Notes: generated from the letters alone by a model not told the origin. Shown: positions 33,399 to 46,290, counted from the stretch's first letter. The stretch: 64,000 bases of DNA from Mastigias papua (GCA_964019165.1 OZ025269.1:15215422-15279421); one strand, 5' to 3'. Made by a program: numbers and translations.

Positions 33399-34071
33399 TC
33401 TGTTCTACCTCTTCTATGAACAGACTTGAAACGGTTGTAGTGTTTTTAGTAAGGCGTTTGGTCGAGCACAGAACTAGTGCCTCTAGCAGTTCTAGGACTT
33501 ATCGTTCCGTTGCCAATTGACTTCAATATCCGTGACATTACTTCTGTTGTCTTCTCCCGAATTTGGCATGATTGGCTAGGCAGTCTTTTTGTATTCATGT
33601 ATACAAAGAGTAGACCATCTGGCTTAATATGCGGAACTCTGGCAATCATTCATTTTCAGCTCGAGGGCATCCAGATAGGTATAGCGTGGTTCAAACTAGG
33701 GGTTGAGAATGCTATGAAGGCCAGGCAGGGGCAGATCCAGAGAATGTTTTCACTCTGAGGGCGTGGCAAGAGGACAAATTTGTGCGACCGCGCCCTTCAA
33801 TGCGACTTAAAAGACTACACGTATTTCTTTATAAGAAACCTAGCTCAAGGCCACATTTTAGTTCTAAAAGGTTCTTAAAAATTTCTTATTTTGGTAAAAA
33901 AGTAGTAGTGAAAATGAAATCAAAACGGTAAAAAACTGTCGTTTGTAGTGCCCGCACATAGAACATACTGTAATGGACACTTTAAAATCCGCAGAGGAAA
34001 AGCGTGTTTCCGAAATTGACACAGAAATTTCTAAAGTTTCTTAACTCTTTCCTTGAAGTCCTAAAAGTGCC
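33399..34071. other. 5' flank of gene B
   Basis: No coding homology. The immediate upstream bases (GGTAGAACAGA) match gene A. I see no defined promoter motif. Confidence 0.4.
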
Positions 34072-34340
34072 TTAAATTTTAGGTTGTCTAATACCATTTT
34101 TCTGTGCTAGTACTAGGCTGTCCGGACAGAGACCGTCCTCTACCTTATAGATCATTACTGCTTTGTCAAATTGTATTATATTTGAAACTGACAACCAGTT
34201 ACATCTCCACCCATCCTTTAACCTAGGGTTCTCTGTCAACGTTTTTGCTCTATTCTGTAGACGACGATTTACGTACGAAAGATTATAGCGCTGATGTACA
34301 TCTGATAAGTCAACATCTTTCATCTTCATATTTCTCATTT
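34072..34340 (-). mobile_element. LINE C-terminal fragment
   Basis: The minus-strand translation contains NRRLQNRAKTLTENPRLKDG, then WLSVSNIIQFDKAVMIYKV and DGLCPDSL, the usual end region of CR1/L2-type polymerases. It is short and isolated. Confidence 0.65.
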
Positions 34341-35133
34341 CCTTCTGCAGTCAGTCATAGCTTTTCTGTGCTCGGCCTTTTCTACTCGAAACGCCATTCA
34401 AGCTTTAATCATGCCAAATTTGGCTTACTTTGGACCCAGCCTCTGCGGAGTCCGTCGCAGTGACTCGGTCCACAGTGTGCTAGCTTTGGAAGGCTTTCTG
34501 ACGTGACAATAGGGATGAGTGCAGCTATAAATATCTGTCTGGGTCCATGAGCAGTTAACAAAGAGGGATTGATCATTCACACAAGACCAAATCACGGTTG
34601 GAGAACATCACTTAGAGGCATAATCAGCGGACCACTGACAAAAGCTTTTAGATCAAATTTAAGCTGACAAAAAGAACCTGACGTGCGTGCTTACAACGTT
34701 AAGATAATTTGCAATCTCATATTTGAACATGCATATCACTTAGAAGAGATTATGACTGAAACAGTTATTTTTAGCAAGACGGCGAAAATCTAGTAATAGT
34801 CCAGATTTAATTCCTTTCACTGGGTCTATTGACCCAGTGGACCCACCCTTGATCCGTCATTGCCAGGGTATATTACGTAAGCCCGACTGGGCCTAATGTG
34901 AACATGCACGTTTGCTCCATAAACGCTGACTGATCACGACGGAGTATGGACGTATGGATGCCGAGAAATCCAAAAGTTTTGATATTTCTGGCATCCAAAC
35001 CCCGGAAATGACACAGCGAATAACTGTATTGCTCCATCTATCCAAGCGAACATTCTGATAGGAGTACAGCGCTAAGATGGTACGCCAAGTAGTAGTCAAT
35101 GATAAACTAGCTGAAAACAGTTCGGATTCACCC

Positions 35134-35211
35134 AGGTATATTCCCATACGACTGCACTGTCAGCTCGAGTGGCTCTGCGCGAGCGACACGAAGTCGTATG
35201 GAAATATACCT
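35134..35211. repeat. Inverted repeat, 20-bp arms
   Basis: AGGTATATTCCCATACGACT (35134-35153) pairs with its near-perfect inverse at 35192-35211 across a loop of about 38 bases. It could be a short foldback element or an RNA hairpin; no gene is attached. Confidence 0.7.
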
Positions 35212-35770
35212 TTAAGATCGGAACGTAGATATGAATGCTTTGACTTCAAGTGCTAGAGAACTTATTTTTGAAACCAGTGAGAATGGTCTGTTGGTACTAC
35301 AGAACTTCACTACAGCACGAAAAAGCGACACCACTTTTTACACATATTGAGCGCTTTTTAGTGCGACACTCGACAAACGAAAACTTAATTCGTAGGATTT
35401 GATGTTTTCGGTTTGTAAGCGGTGAAGGTGTAACATATTGGTGTTCTACGCCTTAGATTAATCTGCGCTGTATGTTGTGTCGCTTTACTTTTGATATTGC
35501 GTTTTGGAATGGCATATTTGTGTTAATTCCTGTTATGTATGTAACTCGCTTGTAGTGTCAGTATCACCCTTTCCTAGCGATGTGTTCTGTCCCTGTCAAC
35601 GTGTATTGTGTTTTGACGTAACGAACATTGTATAGTGCTTACGATTATATTATGTGTTTTTTACGTATTTTATTCAGTCAGTTAGTTCAGTTCAGTCTTG
35701 CGGTTATAACCATAAGAGCACATCCACATAGAAGTTTCTCTGTGTTGTTTCTAACTTAGGCCTATGGCCT

Positions 35771-35814
35771 AGGCTTGAAGGCTTGAAGGCTTGAAGGCTT
35801 GAAGGCTTGAAGGC
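35771..35814. repeat. Minisatellite of GGCTTGAA units
   Basis: Five direct copies of the 8-bp unit. Confidence 0.9.
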
Positions 35815-35942
35815 GTTAAGACTAAAGACCAGTCGCCGGCAACCGAAGTGGGACCAGATACGTTACAGAGGCCCTGCAGGTTTTGTGATTCTGAACGGTG
35901 GGATTTCGTCTTCACCTGAGAGAACGCGTTTTCCTAGCAGAC

Positions 35943-37818
35943 CAGCTTGAATAAAATCCTTACGTTACACACTTTGACAAGACGTATTGTGGATTATAGT
36001 TCTCTTTAAAAAATACAGAGGCAAGATTCGAAGTCTCAAATCCATATATGACAACATTCTCAACAGCAGTCGAATCATAGTAATATTTTGCGCGTCGCTT
36101 TTGCGTTTGGTTGCATTTAAGGCCCGCTTGAGATTCACCGCAACGGCATATTGTTTTATTTATTGATTCATAGCAAGATTTCAGGGACGTCAGAGCATAT
36201 TTTTGAGTTGGGGCATTGGCGATGAGTTGCAAGTCCATATGGAAGTATGCAGCAATAGCGGTAGTAGGCAGGCAGCAGGGGGTCAGGGGCGGACCCCCTT
36301 AACAATTTTGCAATCCACGCCATATGTTTCAGCGGGAGACGCACTGTTTGAATATAGATATGCACCCTCTCTTGGTAGAAAATGGCAGATAAAATCATTG
36401 AAGTGTTGGTGAGAAAATTGAATAGACCTTATTGCTACTCTATGAAAATTGTGGCCAGGTCAAGTAAGTGACAGAGACAAGCCTTTTCAGAGCAACGAGA
36501 TCACATTAAGCGCTAGGTGACCAAGAACACAGAATCCTTCCCTGACTTTACATGTTTATGAGACTTTTGGACCAGTCTATAGCACCACGTTTTGAAAAAA
36601 CTTGGGCTATTCACCTCCAATAGGTCCTGATGACTCCGGTACTGGTAATTTTTAAAGGTAAGTGAACATAAGAACGGAAAAAGAAGATCTAGTTTCTATC
36701 TGGATCGAATGCCCCATTCTTGACACCATACATGAGCAGACATGTGGGGGGGGGGGGCTGCAGCTTCGGCGTGCCTGGATTTAGCTGTTCCATTTCCATC
36801 ATACTGCATGAATCCACGATATCGAATACCAACAGGATAAGTAAACTTCTTCCAAGATCCATCCAGATGTTCCCAGTGAGCTGTAATAGTATAAAACACC
36901 TCAAAAGTACAATGATCTCTAAGTTTAATAAGTTTCGACAATGATGGTAGCAATTACAGTGTGATTTCGATCACCAATCTAAACTCTCAACATTTTTTCA
37001 GGTTCTCCACCGGCGACAGCAATATAATCGGCAAAGATAGGATTTCAATTTTACCAGCAACTTTATTAAAGGGAACAAAAATTACAACAGCAATTCCACA
37101 CGGCAACTTTAAACACGAATCCACGACTACAATTCTTGACGACTACAGTTCTTGACGACTACAATTCTTGACGACTACAATTCTTGACGACTACAATTCT
37201 CGACGACTACAAGTCACGGCGACAGAAACACAACTGACCTACAAAGAAGCACAGGTACGACATCACATTAACAACACACACATATTACACTGACACATTA
37301 CGTACTTGCAACAAAGATGTGATGACAGAAGCTGTGGAGATGGTGCGTGAGACAGTAGCATGGATGTGAATGAATGACAAAACGGAACCAGCAGGAACAT
37401 GGAGTACATATTACTTGCAACTACGCATTAAACAAGTTGGAAGCACAACTAGTACTCTAACAATATATTCAGGCATAAAGAAACTGTCTTTCGCTCTCAA
37501 AAATGCTCTATTCAATAATGACTGATCGTTTCTCACTTTCCAATAAGGACTTTCATAATACAGTATCCAATAAGACTGCCTGCTATGTCGATATTTCTTC
37601 CTGTAGTTCTTGTAATCATTGTAACCTCCACTTAACTCTTCAAAGTAATCAGTTAAATAGTTATGCAATGCCATACCATTTTGTGCATTTGTGAATGTTG
37701 TGTTAAAGTATATTCTCTTGGATGAACAACGGAAAGCATCTGCATGAACACATGTGAGAGAAACATCGGTTACTCCAATAAGTACTGTAGGTGTGTTTTG
37801 GTTTGCCAGTCGTAGTAT
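35943..37818 (-). pseudogene. Pseudogene D of the A/B/C family, split by two insertions
   Basis: Three minus-strand blocks, in order, match the ectodomain of the family: about 37818-37455 (VTDVSLTC... through MALHNYLTDYFEELSGGY and AFLRAKDSFF), about 36890-36776 (AHWEHLDGSWKKFTYP, MQYDGNG) and about 36169-35943 (ICRCGESQAGLKC, then YNPQYVLSK). Inserts of about 560 and 600 bp separate them. The signal peptide, most of the EGF module and the whole TMEM151-like half are gone. Two sushi-module cysteines are replaced (KRRAK, SVFFKE), and RC before RGFMQ is RY. At the 3' end it is closest to gene C. Confidence 0.85.
37124..37213. repeat. 17-bp tandem repeat inside an insertion in pseudogene D
   Basis: Five to six copies of CGACTACAATTCTTGA(C), within the 36895-37450 insert. 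The insert has no recognisable coding sequence. Confidence 0.85.
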
Positions 37819-38329
37819 AGTACTTCCTCGATTATCCGGCCGCTACCGGACACAACCATTTTAAACTGGTGTCGGATCATCCAAAAAGGCCGCTTACGTA
37901 AAATTACACTTTTGGAAATCGGCGCACAAGAAAAACGCTGGGACAATTAAAAAGTTTTCTTATCATACCCTGCAAAAGTTTCATTAAAGTGCTAAGATGT
38001 AACGTCCGTGGGTTCTTTGTTATGGATACATGTAAAGGCATTTGTGAGGCAAAGCCCGAGGGCCTAGCCCCTAAAGAAACACAACAACTTATTGTGACCA
38101 GTTCTATTCATTCAATCGACGAACTCTTTCGCTTATAGTATACTGCTTCTTTTGTACTACGCTATGACGCTAACACAGCAGGTCTGGCAACTAACACATG
38201 ACACAAACTTAACAACCAATATCACGACACACTAGCTGACACTGAGAGTTACATTCACATCTTCTTAACACAAATATCCACAAGCTATTTTCGTTACAAA
38301 GACATAAACATTGAGTTAACTTTATCAAC

Positions 38330-38978
38330 GAAGGCATAATGCTCATCAGCTCTGTCTGGGGCATAGCTGGGGCATCCGAAATAAATCATCTTCAAAAGTT
38401 ACAAAATCGTGCTGCTAGAATAATCACTAGTAGCAGGTATGATGCTCCCAGTAAGATGCTTATTAAACAAGTAGGATGGAGAACAATTGAAGAAATGATT
38501 CAATATGAATCACGAGTTATGGTTTATAAATCAGTTAATGGGCTTGCTCTACAATACCTCCAAGACATATTTACTCGAAATTCTGAAAATCCTTCCTACG
38601 AGCTTCGTAACACTGCCACTGATCTTCATATCCCAAAACGAAATACGGCCAATGGTCAAAAAGGGTTCTCGTTCAGGGGAACAAAATTGTGGAACAGCCT
38701 CTCAACTGAGATAAAGTCGGCAACATCCATAATAAACTTTAAAAACTTGAGCCACAGTTGTCCTTGATGAAGATTGTATAGTTTGACTGAAGAGCTGTTT
38801 TCTATTTTCTTATTTAAGTTTTAACTTTTCCTATTTATGTATTTAATGTTTTTTCTTAATTTATTGTTAGAGCGAAACTGTAATTAGGTTTTTAGGATTT
38901 TTAATGGTATTTTTGCATTTAAACGGAGGACCCCTTGAAAACCAGCTACGGCTGAAGGGATACCCTCCCTAAAAATTT

Positions 38979-39013
<35 letters not shown>
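38330..39013 (+). mobile_element. CR1/L2-like LINE 3' end with (AAT)n tail
   Basis: The ORF at 38339-38767 is the typical C-terminal end of such polymerases (LQKLQNRAARIITSSRYDA; VGWRTIEEMIQYE; FSFRGTKLWNSLS). A 3' UTR and (AAT)10 at 38983-39013 follow. It is strongly 5'-truncated, with no RT core. Confidence 0.85.
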
Positions 39014-39355
39014 CAGCTTTCATTTCTCCGAAGTGAAACTCATGGAGTGAAACTTAATTTTGACGTATCCACTAGCGTAGCCTTGTGCCGATTAGGGAGC
39101 CAAGAAGCAATCGTTAAACATTTTTTCTGGCCGATACGTGCGAAATTGGACAACTTTTAACTTATGTAGCTTCTCTTACGTACGAAAGTCATGGCCGGAT
39201 AATTGAGGGACGGTTAATCCAAAAAGTACCGCCAAGCCTTTCAAAAGTACCCCAGTTATCAAATTGTGATTGCAATTGGACGTGTTTTGTGACTTGCTGT
39301 GATTCATTCTTGACTAATCAGTTAAGTAATTGTTAGTTTACATTTCAAATACAAT

Positions 39356-39574
39356 ATGGATGCATTGGAAGACATCATTAAACACGTTATTACTGACATA
39401 CGAGAGAAAAAGAAGAAAAAATCTGACATGAATGTTATATTGCTTGAAGCTGAATCCAGATATGGCCTAAGTTACACAAGCGCAAAATCTGTTCTTGGCC
39501 AGATGATTAAGGACAAGGAAATCTATGTAAATGAGGAAGGCCCATATGTAATCAACAGCAAATCAAGCACCATC
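39356..39574 (+). CDS. Small ORF with winged-helix-like pattern, joined to a retroelement
   Basis: MDALEDIIKHVITDIREKK is followed by a helix-rich segment (SRYGLSYTSAKSVLGQMIKD) and a short strand-like end (EIYVNEEGPYVIN). About 73 residues precede the point (near 39575) where R4-like RT sequence begins. I do not recognise the family. It could be part of another element, a host exon or chance; no splice signal decides this. Confidence 0.35.
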
Positions 39575-40660
39575 AGACTGAACTTACATCAGGTGGAGTG
39601 TCTCTAGGAGAAGTAAAAGTTAAACGAGGAACTTTCCAGGGTGATAGCCTGTCACCGCTCCTATTTGTACTAAGCTTAATCCCAATGACATTTATTCTAC
39701 GAAGAGTCAAGGCTGGTTATGAACTTGGAAAGGAAGAAATTCCTATAAATTATCTACTATACATGGGTGACCTGAAGCTTTTTGGAAAGAATGCTGAAAG
39801 CAGCAGTGAAAGAAGAAGCTATTGATAAGGTTAAAACAAAGCAAGAAATTAAGCAGGAGATAACAGACAACTTTGATAATAAAGATTTACATAGTGTTTT
39901 CTTCAAGAAAACTGAATTCAGAGATAAACAGACATGGGATTGGCTCAAGATCGGAAACTTAATGAATGCAACAGAGGGGATGTTGATGGCTGCTCAAGAG
40001 CAAACTTTAAGAACTAAATCAATCCAGTATCACATTGATAAGAGGGAAGTCAACCCTCTTTGTAGACTTTGGTGGGAACGCGAGGAGGCTGTAGCGCATA
40101 TTGTGTCAGAGTGTAAACAACTTGCTCAAAGACAGTGCAGAGGATGGAGACATGATGTTATTGCAAAAGTAATACATTGGGAATTGTGTAAAGTAAACGA
40201 TCTACCCTATGCAGAGAAATGGTATTAGCATAAGCCAGAGTCTGTGGCAGAAAATGAGAGGGTAAAAATATTGTGGGACTTCAAGATACAGACGGATAAA
40301 GAGCTGAAGTACAACAAACCTGACGTTGTAGTCCTTAACAAACAGAAAAGAACTTGTATGATTATCGATGTTGCCTGCCCGTTTGATATTAGGATACAAG
40401 AGAAAGAAAAAGAGAAAATCGAGAGATATAATGACTTGAAATGGGAGCTGATGAGCATATGGAATTGCAGTAAAGTAAAAGTCATCCCTATTATCATTGG
40501 AGCTCTTGGCACCGTGTCAAAGAGCTTCAAGGGCTGGCTCAATACCATCAGTCCAAACATTACCTTTGGAATTTTAAAGACAGCCTGCCTACTAGGAACT
40601 GCAAGAACTCTTTGCTTTGTGCTGAATATCTGAGGCTACAGGTAGTGGCTTGACATTTAA
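39575..40660 (+). mobile_element. R4/Dong-like element 1, internally deleted
   Basis: It starts inside the RT (RGTFQGDSLSPLLFVLSLIP, then YMGD in place of YMDD), then jumps by deletion to the C-terminal part (LMAAQEQTLRTKSIQYHID). A zinc finger missing one cysteine (CRLWWEREEAVAHIVSEC) and a restriction-like endonuclease region (KPDVVVLNKQ...IIDVACP) follow. One in-frame stop lies near 40226. Not active. Confidence 0.75.
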
Positions 40661-40694
40661 CAAGTATACCCAGCAGACAGTCTCTTATTAATAT

Positions 40695-41846
40695 ATGAAA
40701 ACTAGAAGAAATCCATGCCGCACCGTCCGTCGCGCGGATCAACAAGGGACGCGTTCCCCAGGGCAAGACTCGCCTGGGACCGTAAAGTATGCTACTGAGT
40801 CTAATTCTTCCCCTAACGAAGGTTTGTATGGTCACCAGAAAGGGATGCATCCCACCTCTGGACCTGCGGATCCAGCACCAACCAAACATCACAAGGAAAA
40901 AAGAAAAAGATGGACTAGGGAAGAATACAAGGAATTAGTGTATTACTTTTACTACGCATTAGAAAAACCTCAAACAAACAAAACTGAGGATACTTTTATT
41001 GCATGGTGCTCACGTAACAGTGAGAGCGAAAAAATTGAAGGTTTAGGTGCAAATAAACTAGCAAGCGTAAGGAGATTTATTATGCGCAGCAAAAAGCTGT
41101 CGGATGTTGAAATTGCACAAATAAAGGAGATTGTTTTAAATGGTACTCGTGAAAAGGACCCTGTAGGTCTCGTAGAGGAAGTTGTGAAAGCCCAGGAAGA
41201 AGTTGTAGTGCCTTATGCTGATGAGATTGAACCAGAACAAGGTATGGAAAATAATGAAGAACAGGAACAAGAGTTGAACCAGAATGAAATGGCTGAGATG
41301 AGGATTGATATCTTAGAAGAATTGTCTATTGTCCAGCATACTAGTATTAATGATAGAGGGTCTTTATTGAAAGTTCGTCGTACCAGCAAATACAGAACTA
41401 TAATTGATGTTGGTAATGAAGCCCTAAAACAACTATGTAACGAAATGGACCCAAATTTAACAGAATTGAATGAGTTGATATATGCAACAGGAAACGTAAT
41501 CCAGAAAAGATGTGGTGTTAAACATAAAAGAAAACAAAATAGTGTACGTAAACCTAATAAACCTAAATGGCAAGTAAAAATTGACAAAGAAATTGAAAAC
41601 CTTAGAAAGGAAATCTCCTTGCTAGAAGGACATCAAAAGGGTAAAGAAATAAGATCTGGTAAAGCTAGGAAAGTAATACGAAAGTACAAAATCGAAAGCA
41701 ATGATAAAATACCAACCATTAAGGAAGAATTGAAGCAAAAATTACAAGTCAGGGCTCAACGAATAAGAAGGTACGTCAAGCGGAATAAATTTTATAGACA
41801 GAATAAAATCTTTGAAACAGACACCAAAAACTTTACAGAGAGATAG
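40695..41846 (+). pseudogene. N-terminal part of R4-like polyprotein (Myb-like domain)
   Basis: 383 codons with a low-complexity start, a Myb-like DNA-binding stretch at about residues 70-130, an acidic middle and a basic coiled C-terminal third (KRRYVKRN-type). It stops at 41844-41846, while the RT-proximal region continues in another frame (REIGKSDINVDEIP), so the original single ORF is broken here. Confidence 0.7.
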
Positions 41847-42145
41847 GAAAGTCAGATATAAATGTAGATGAAATACCGTCAGACGAACAAGTACGGGAAT
41901 ACTGGAGTAATATATGGGGCAAAGATAAAGGGCATAATGAGAACTCTGCATGGCTGAATGATTTTGAGAACAGCTCGAATAATATCCCCGAACAGGGATG
42001 GGAAGAAATACAAGTTGACGAAATAAGGGAAGCTCTTAGAAAATCTCATAAGTGGAAATCGCCAGGAATCGATCAAATTCCAAGCTTCTAGCTTGACGCT
42101 TTACACTCAGCACACGCAAAATTAGCATTAAACTCTAACAGATTA

Positions 42146-43445
42146 ATGGGAGACCCGACAATAACACCCAACTGGTTTTGCCTAGGTACTACGTATCTTC
42201 TCGCAAAAACTAACGAAACTGCAAATGCAAAAAACTATCACCCTATTACCTGCCTGCCAACATCTTGCAAACTTTTGATCTCTATTCTTACTGTAAGAAC
42301 ATACGCACACATGGAAGATCAAAACATATCTCCAATTGAACAAAAAGGTTGTCGGAAAGGATCGTATGGTTGCAATGACCAACTATTAGTTAACAAAATG
42401 ATATTAGAGAATGCCAAAACGAAACAGAAACACCTGAGTACTGCTTGGATAGATTACAAGAAGGCTTTTGTTAGTGTTCCCCACTCCTGGATTTTACGCT
42501 GTTTAGAAACTTTCAAAGTTTCACCTATACTTATTAACTTTCTTAGAACATCTATGAAGCTTTGGGAAACTAACCTTACCCTCTCCCATTCTAATGGAAT
42601 TTTGACTACTAATGGTATGTGCATCAATTGTGGAAGTTTCCAAGGTGACTCTCTCTCCCCTCTTTTGTTTTGCATGGCACTTATACCTTTGTCTCGAATT
42701 TTAAATGATACTGGATATGGATACAAGATCAGTAATAAGAAGATAAATCATTTATTCTACATGGATGATTTGAAACTATATGTCTGTAGTGATTATGAGC
42801 TGGAAGAACTGTTGAAAACAGTACAGGCATTTAGTGTTGATATTGGGATGGAATTTGGCTTGGATATGTGCGCTAAAGCAACCTTTAGACGTGAAAAATT
42901 TTCAAAGTGCAGAAAATGTTGTGTTAAATGATGAATCATTTATCAAAAAATTAGAGCAGGAAGGAACATACAAATACTTAGGTGTTAATGAAGGGGACGG
43001 CATACAGCATTCCAAGATGAAAGGAAAAATTAGAAAAGAATGTTTACGTAGGGTAGGTCTAATACTGAAAACTGAACTAAATTCGAAAAATAAAATTACA
43101 GCTATCAACTCTCTTGCAGTACCAGTGGTAATTTATAGCTTTAACATCGTTAACTGGAACCTTACTGAATTGAGAAAACTTGATACAAAAATTAGAAAGC
43201 GATTCACCTGCCACAGAATGCATCACCCTAAGTCCGATGTTGACCGTCTATACGTCTTCAGAAACCAAGGAGGTACGGGCATGACACAACTTGAGATGTC
43301 ATACAAAACAACTACCATAGGTCTCGCTGAATATCTGGGCAATTCAGATGATTGGATGCTACAACTAGTCAACCTACATGAAAACACAAAAAGTTTCATT
43401 CAGTTTTTAAAGACTCAGCTAAATTTTCTCGTCAGTTGGACTTAG
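42146..43445 (+). pseudogene. R4-like reverse transcriptase region
   Basis: Two overlapping ORFs (42146-42931 and 42834-43445) hold the RT palm with an intact YMDD, then the thumb and linker. One frameshift near 42890-42930 separates them. The C-terminal endonuclease follows after another shift. Confidence 0.75.
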
Positions 43446-44397
43446 AAATAAATAACGGAAACCACAGCCATCTAAAACCCACAGAACTAGCCCGTAGAAC
43501 AAAGAAAACCGCAAAAAACAATGGATTGAAACAACTGAAATCAAGGTGGCAAGAAAAGCCCCGCCACGGACAGTTCGCAGCTCGAAGCAGAAACGCTGCT
43601 GTCGACGAAACGGCGACCCATCAGTGGCTTAGGAGCTCAGGATTGAAAGGGGAAACGGAAGGTTTCATTCTTGCCGCCCAGGACCAAAGTCTTTTCATGC
43701 GCAATTACCAGGCCAGTGTAGTGCACAACGGAGCAGACGAAAGCTGTAGATTCTGTGAGGAGAAGCTTGAAACAATTGACCATCTTGTTTCTGGTTGTTC
43801 TGTCTTGACACCTAATGAGTATAAAAACCGACATGATAGGGTTGGTCAGTATCTCCACTGGAAGATTCTTAATCACTTCTCCATAGAAACTAATAGCAAC
43901 TGGTATGAACACCATCCAGAACCAGTCACAGAAGGGAAAAATGTTACCATTCTATGGGATTTTCCAGTCCGTACTAATCGGATGATACAGGCAAACCGTC
44001 CAGATATTGCTGTCAAGGACAAACGCAATAGCACCTGCTTGCTCATCGATATGAGTGTGCCAACAGATAAGAATGTTTCTGCGAAAGTTTTGAGAAGTTG
44101 TTTAAATACAAAGACCTGGAGATTGAGATTGAAAAAATGTGGCACCTGAAAACAACGACCATCCCAGTAGTAGTGGGTGCCCTTGGCCTGATAAAGAAAG
44201 GAACCATCGATTATCTTAAGAAAATTCCTGGAGAAGCATCACTTAGCGAGATCCAGAAAATAGTCCTTAATAGTACTGCACACATTTTGAGAAGAGCGCT
44301 CTCTATTTTAATCAAGTTTTATACTTTTACGATATATAATACAAAATGGTTCTTACAATACATTACTCCAATTTCACTCACCCTAGGCCACTGGTAG
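43436..44397 (+). pseudogene. R4-like zinc finger and restriction-like endonuclease
   Basis: The ORF at 43436-44149 carries CRFC...H....C and the endonuclease core RPD...D. The final part (KYKDLEIEIEKMW, VVVGALGLIKKG, AHILRRALSI) continues in a second frame from 44098 to about 44320. This domain cuts target DNA in R2/R4-type elements. Confidence 0.75.
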
Positions 44398-44459
44398 TGA
44401 CCCGGTGTTTGATCTCAAAATAGCGAATCAGAAGAAATTGATACAATAATAATAATAAT

Positions 44460-46290
44460 TGTCCAGGGTATGAAATTGAGCTACATCCGGTTGTGGAGTT
44501 TCGACGTGGGAGAATGAGGTTACCCTTTGCCACAACTACCTCCAGGTCACCCTTGAGCAAGGTGTAGTACCTGCTGGCCTACCCCAAGACTTTGAAATTC
44601 TGGGTTAGCATCCAGTGGGGTTTAGTCTGCCTCATGGCCAGGAGGGGATCTTAGGCCGTGGTAGGCAGCTCTCCTAGTGTTGGTCTTCACAAAGAAACAA
44701 ACCGGTAATTGCACAACCTCAAAGTGCTGCTACCTAATTACAATGAGTGATAATAAGAGGTTTTCAAACAACGGCGTGAAGGAGACTGGACTTTACAGGG
44801 AGGGTCTCTCGCCCGGTAGGTTTTCTGTGGGTGAGCAGCACAGGGCCGACCGTCATCCTGCTACTGCTAGAAAGGAATGGATTATGCAAGTAAATATGAT
44901 AGTTATGGAGTGCTATTACCGGAGTAGACCAGTTAGTGAAAGCGGAGTACCAATTAGAGGGTATGGAAAGAGAATGTACGGTCAGTGGAAAATTAGAGGG
45001 ATGTTTGAGAGCACGGGACAGAGTAACCAGGCTAGGGCAATTAAGAAGAATGGTTGGTCTTCTGATTTAGAACTGGAGGCGATTTGGAGAGATATTGAGA
45101 AGGAAGACAATTTTGTTAATGATGTGGAAATTAGGGAGGAGACAGACCACCATGAACTAATAGCACCGTTGAAGAAGCTTACATATAACAGTTAGAGGTG
45201 ATAGAGGAAGAGATTATTACTAATGATGTTATTGTTAAGGAAAAGATGTGTGAAGGGATGGATTTAACTGCAGATGAAGGAGATATCTTAGATCAAATAA
45301 GACAATTTATGGATAGAGGAGAACGTTGTGAGGGAATTGCATTTAAGAGGGTGGAAAGAAAAAGGCTGAAATAGCCACTGAAAGAGCCAATAGAGTCATA
45401 AAGTGTATTGATACGAAGGACATAACTGAAAGGAATAATCTTATTGTTGCGACTGGCGTATGGATTGCGATAGAGCTTGGGCTAAAGAAACATATAAAAA
45501 GAGTAACAAAGCAAGAGCCATAATGGAAAAAAAGAATCAAAGAATCATTAAGTGAATTAAGAAGGCATATCAATATCTTTCAAAGACAGCAAAGGGAGGA
45601 AATGCGAAAGTTTAGGAAATATAACTAATCGGTAAAAAAGTATAAGGTCAAAGAAAAGGAATTTCAAAAGTGATGGAAGAATTAAAGTAAAGGTTGCAAG
45701 TAATGGCCTCAAAGCTGAAGAGATATGAACAAAGAATAGAACAATACAGAGTAAAAAGAATTTACCAACAAGATCGAAAGAGAGTTTATCAGGAGATGAG
45801 TGGGAAACCAGGAGGTGAGAAAGTCATGCCAGATACAGAGAAGAGTGTGAGATTTTGGTCAGGAATTTGGAAAAATAATATTCAACATAATAGGAGGGCT
45901 GAGTGCTTAGACGATGTTAGAAAGGAAGTAAAAGGCATGCCTTAAAAGGATGTTATGATTACAGCGGAAATGATGAGAAATTAAGTAAGAAAGCTCCCTA
46001 ATTGGAAGGCACCTGAGCTTGATGGGGTGCAGGTTACTGGTTAAAAAATCTTCCCTCACTCCATGATAGGATTGAGGACAAATGAATGATATGATTAACA
46101 ACGCCAAAAACACACCTGATTGGCTGACTAAAGGAAGAACAATGCTTTATCAGAAAGACTCACAGGAAGGCAACGCAGTCGATAATTTTAGACCTATATC
46201 TTGTTTACCCCTTACATGGAAGTTGATGACAGATATCATATCTGATGTTTTGTATGAGTTCATTGTTGAGAGTGGTTATGTTGCGGCTTA
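44460..46290 (+). mobile_element. R4/Dong-like element 3, 5' half only
   Basis: It begins directly after the (AAT)5 that ends element 2. A non-coding leader (44460-44670) precedes a Myb-like ORF (44677-45195: ARKEWIMQVNMIVMECYYRS; QARAIKKNGWSSDLELEAI). Degenerate linker pieces follow (45694-45945), then RT fingers (RPISCLPLTWKLMTD, 46082-46291) before the sequence ends. It is a different subfamily from element 2, and the 3' half is missing. Confidence 0.75.

Larger units (their letters stand above)
40661..44459 (+). mobile_element. R4/Dong-like non-LTR retrotransposon 2, nearly full length, decayed
   Basis: The order is as in R4-clade elements: a Myb-like N-terminal region (KRKRWTREEYKELVYYFYYA) in the ORF at 40695-41846; RT with fingers (YHPITCLPTSCKLL), palm A (WIDYKKAFVSVPHSW), GSFQGDSLSPLLF and YMDD near 42758-42769; thumb (KYLGVNEGDGIQH) in 42834-43445; then a CCHC-type finger (CRFCEEKLETIDHLVSGC) and restriction-like endonuclease (RPDIAVKD...LLIDMSVP) in 43436-44149. 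Frame changes near 41840, 42920, 43440 and 44110, and a TAG near 42090, break it. The 3' end meets (AAT)5 at 44445-44459. Confidence 0.82.
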
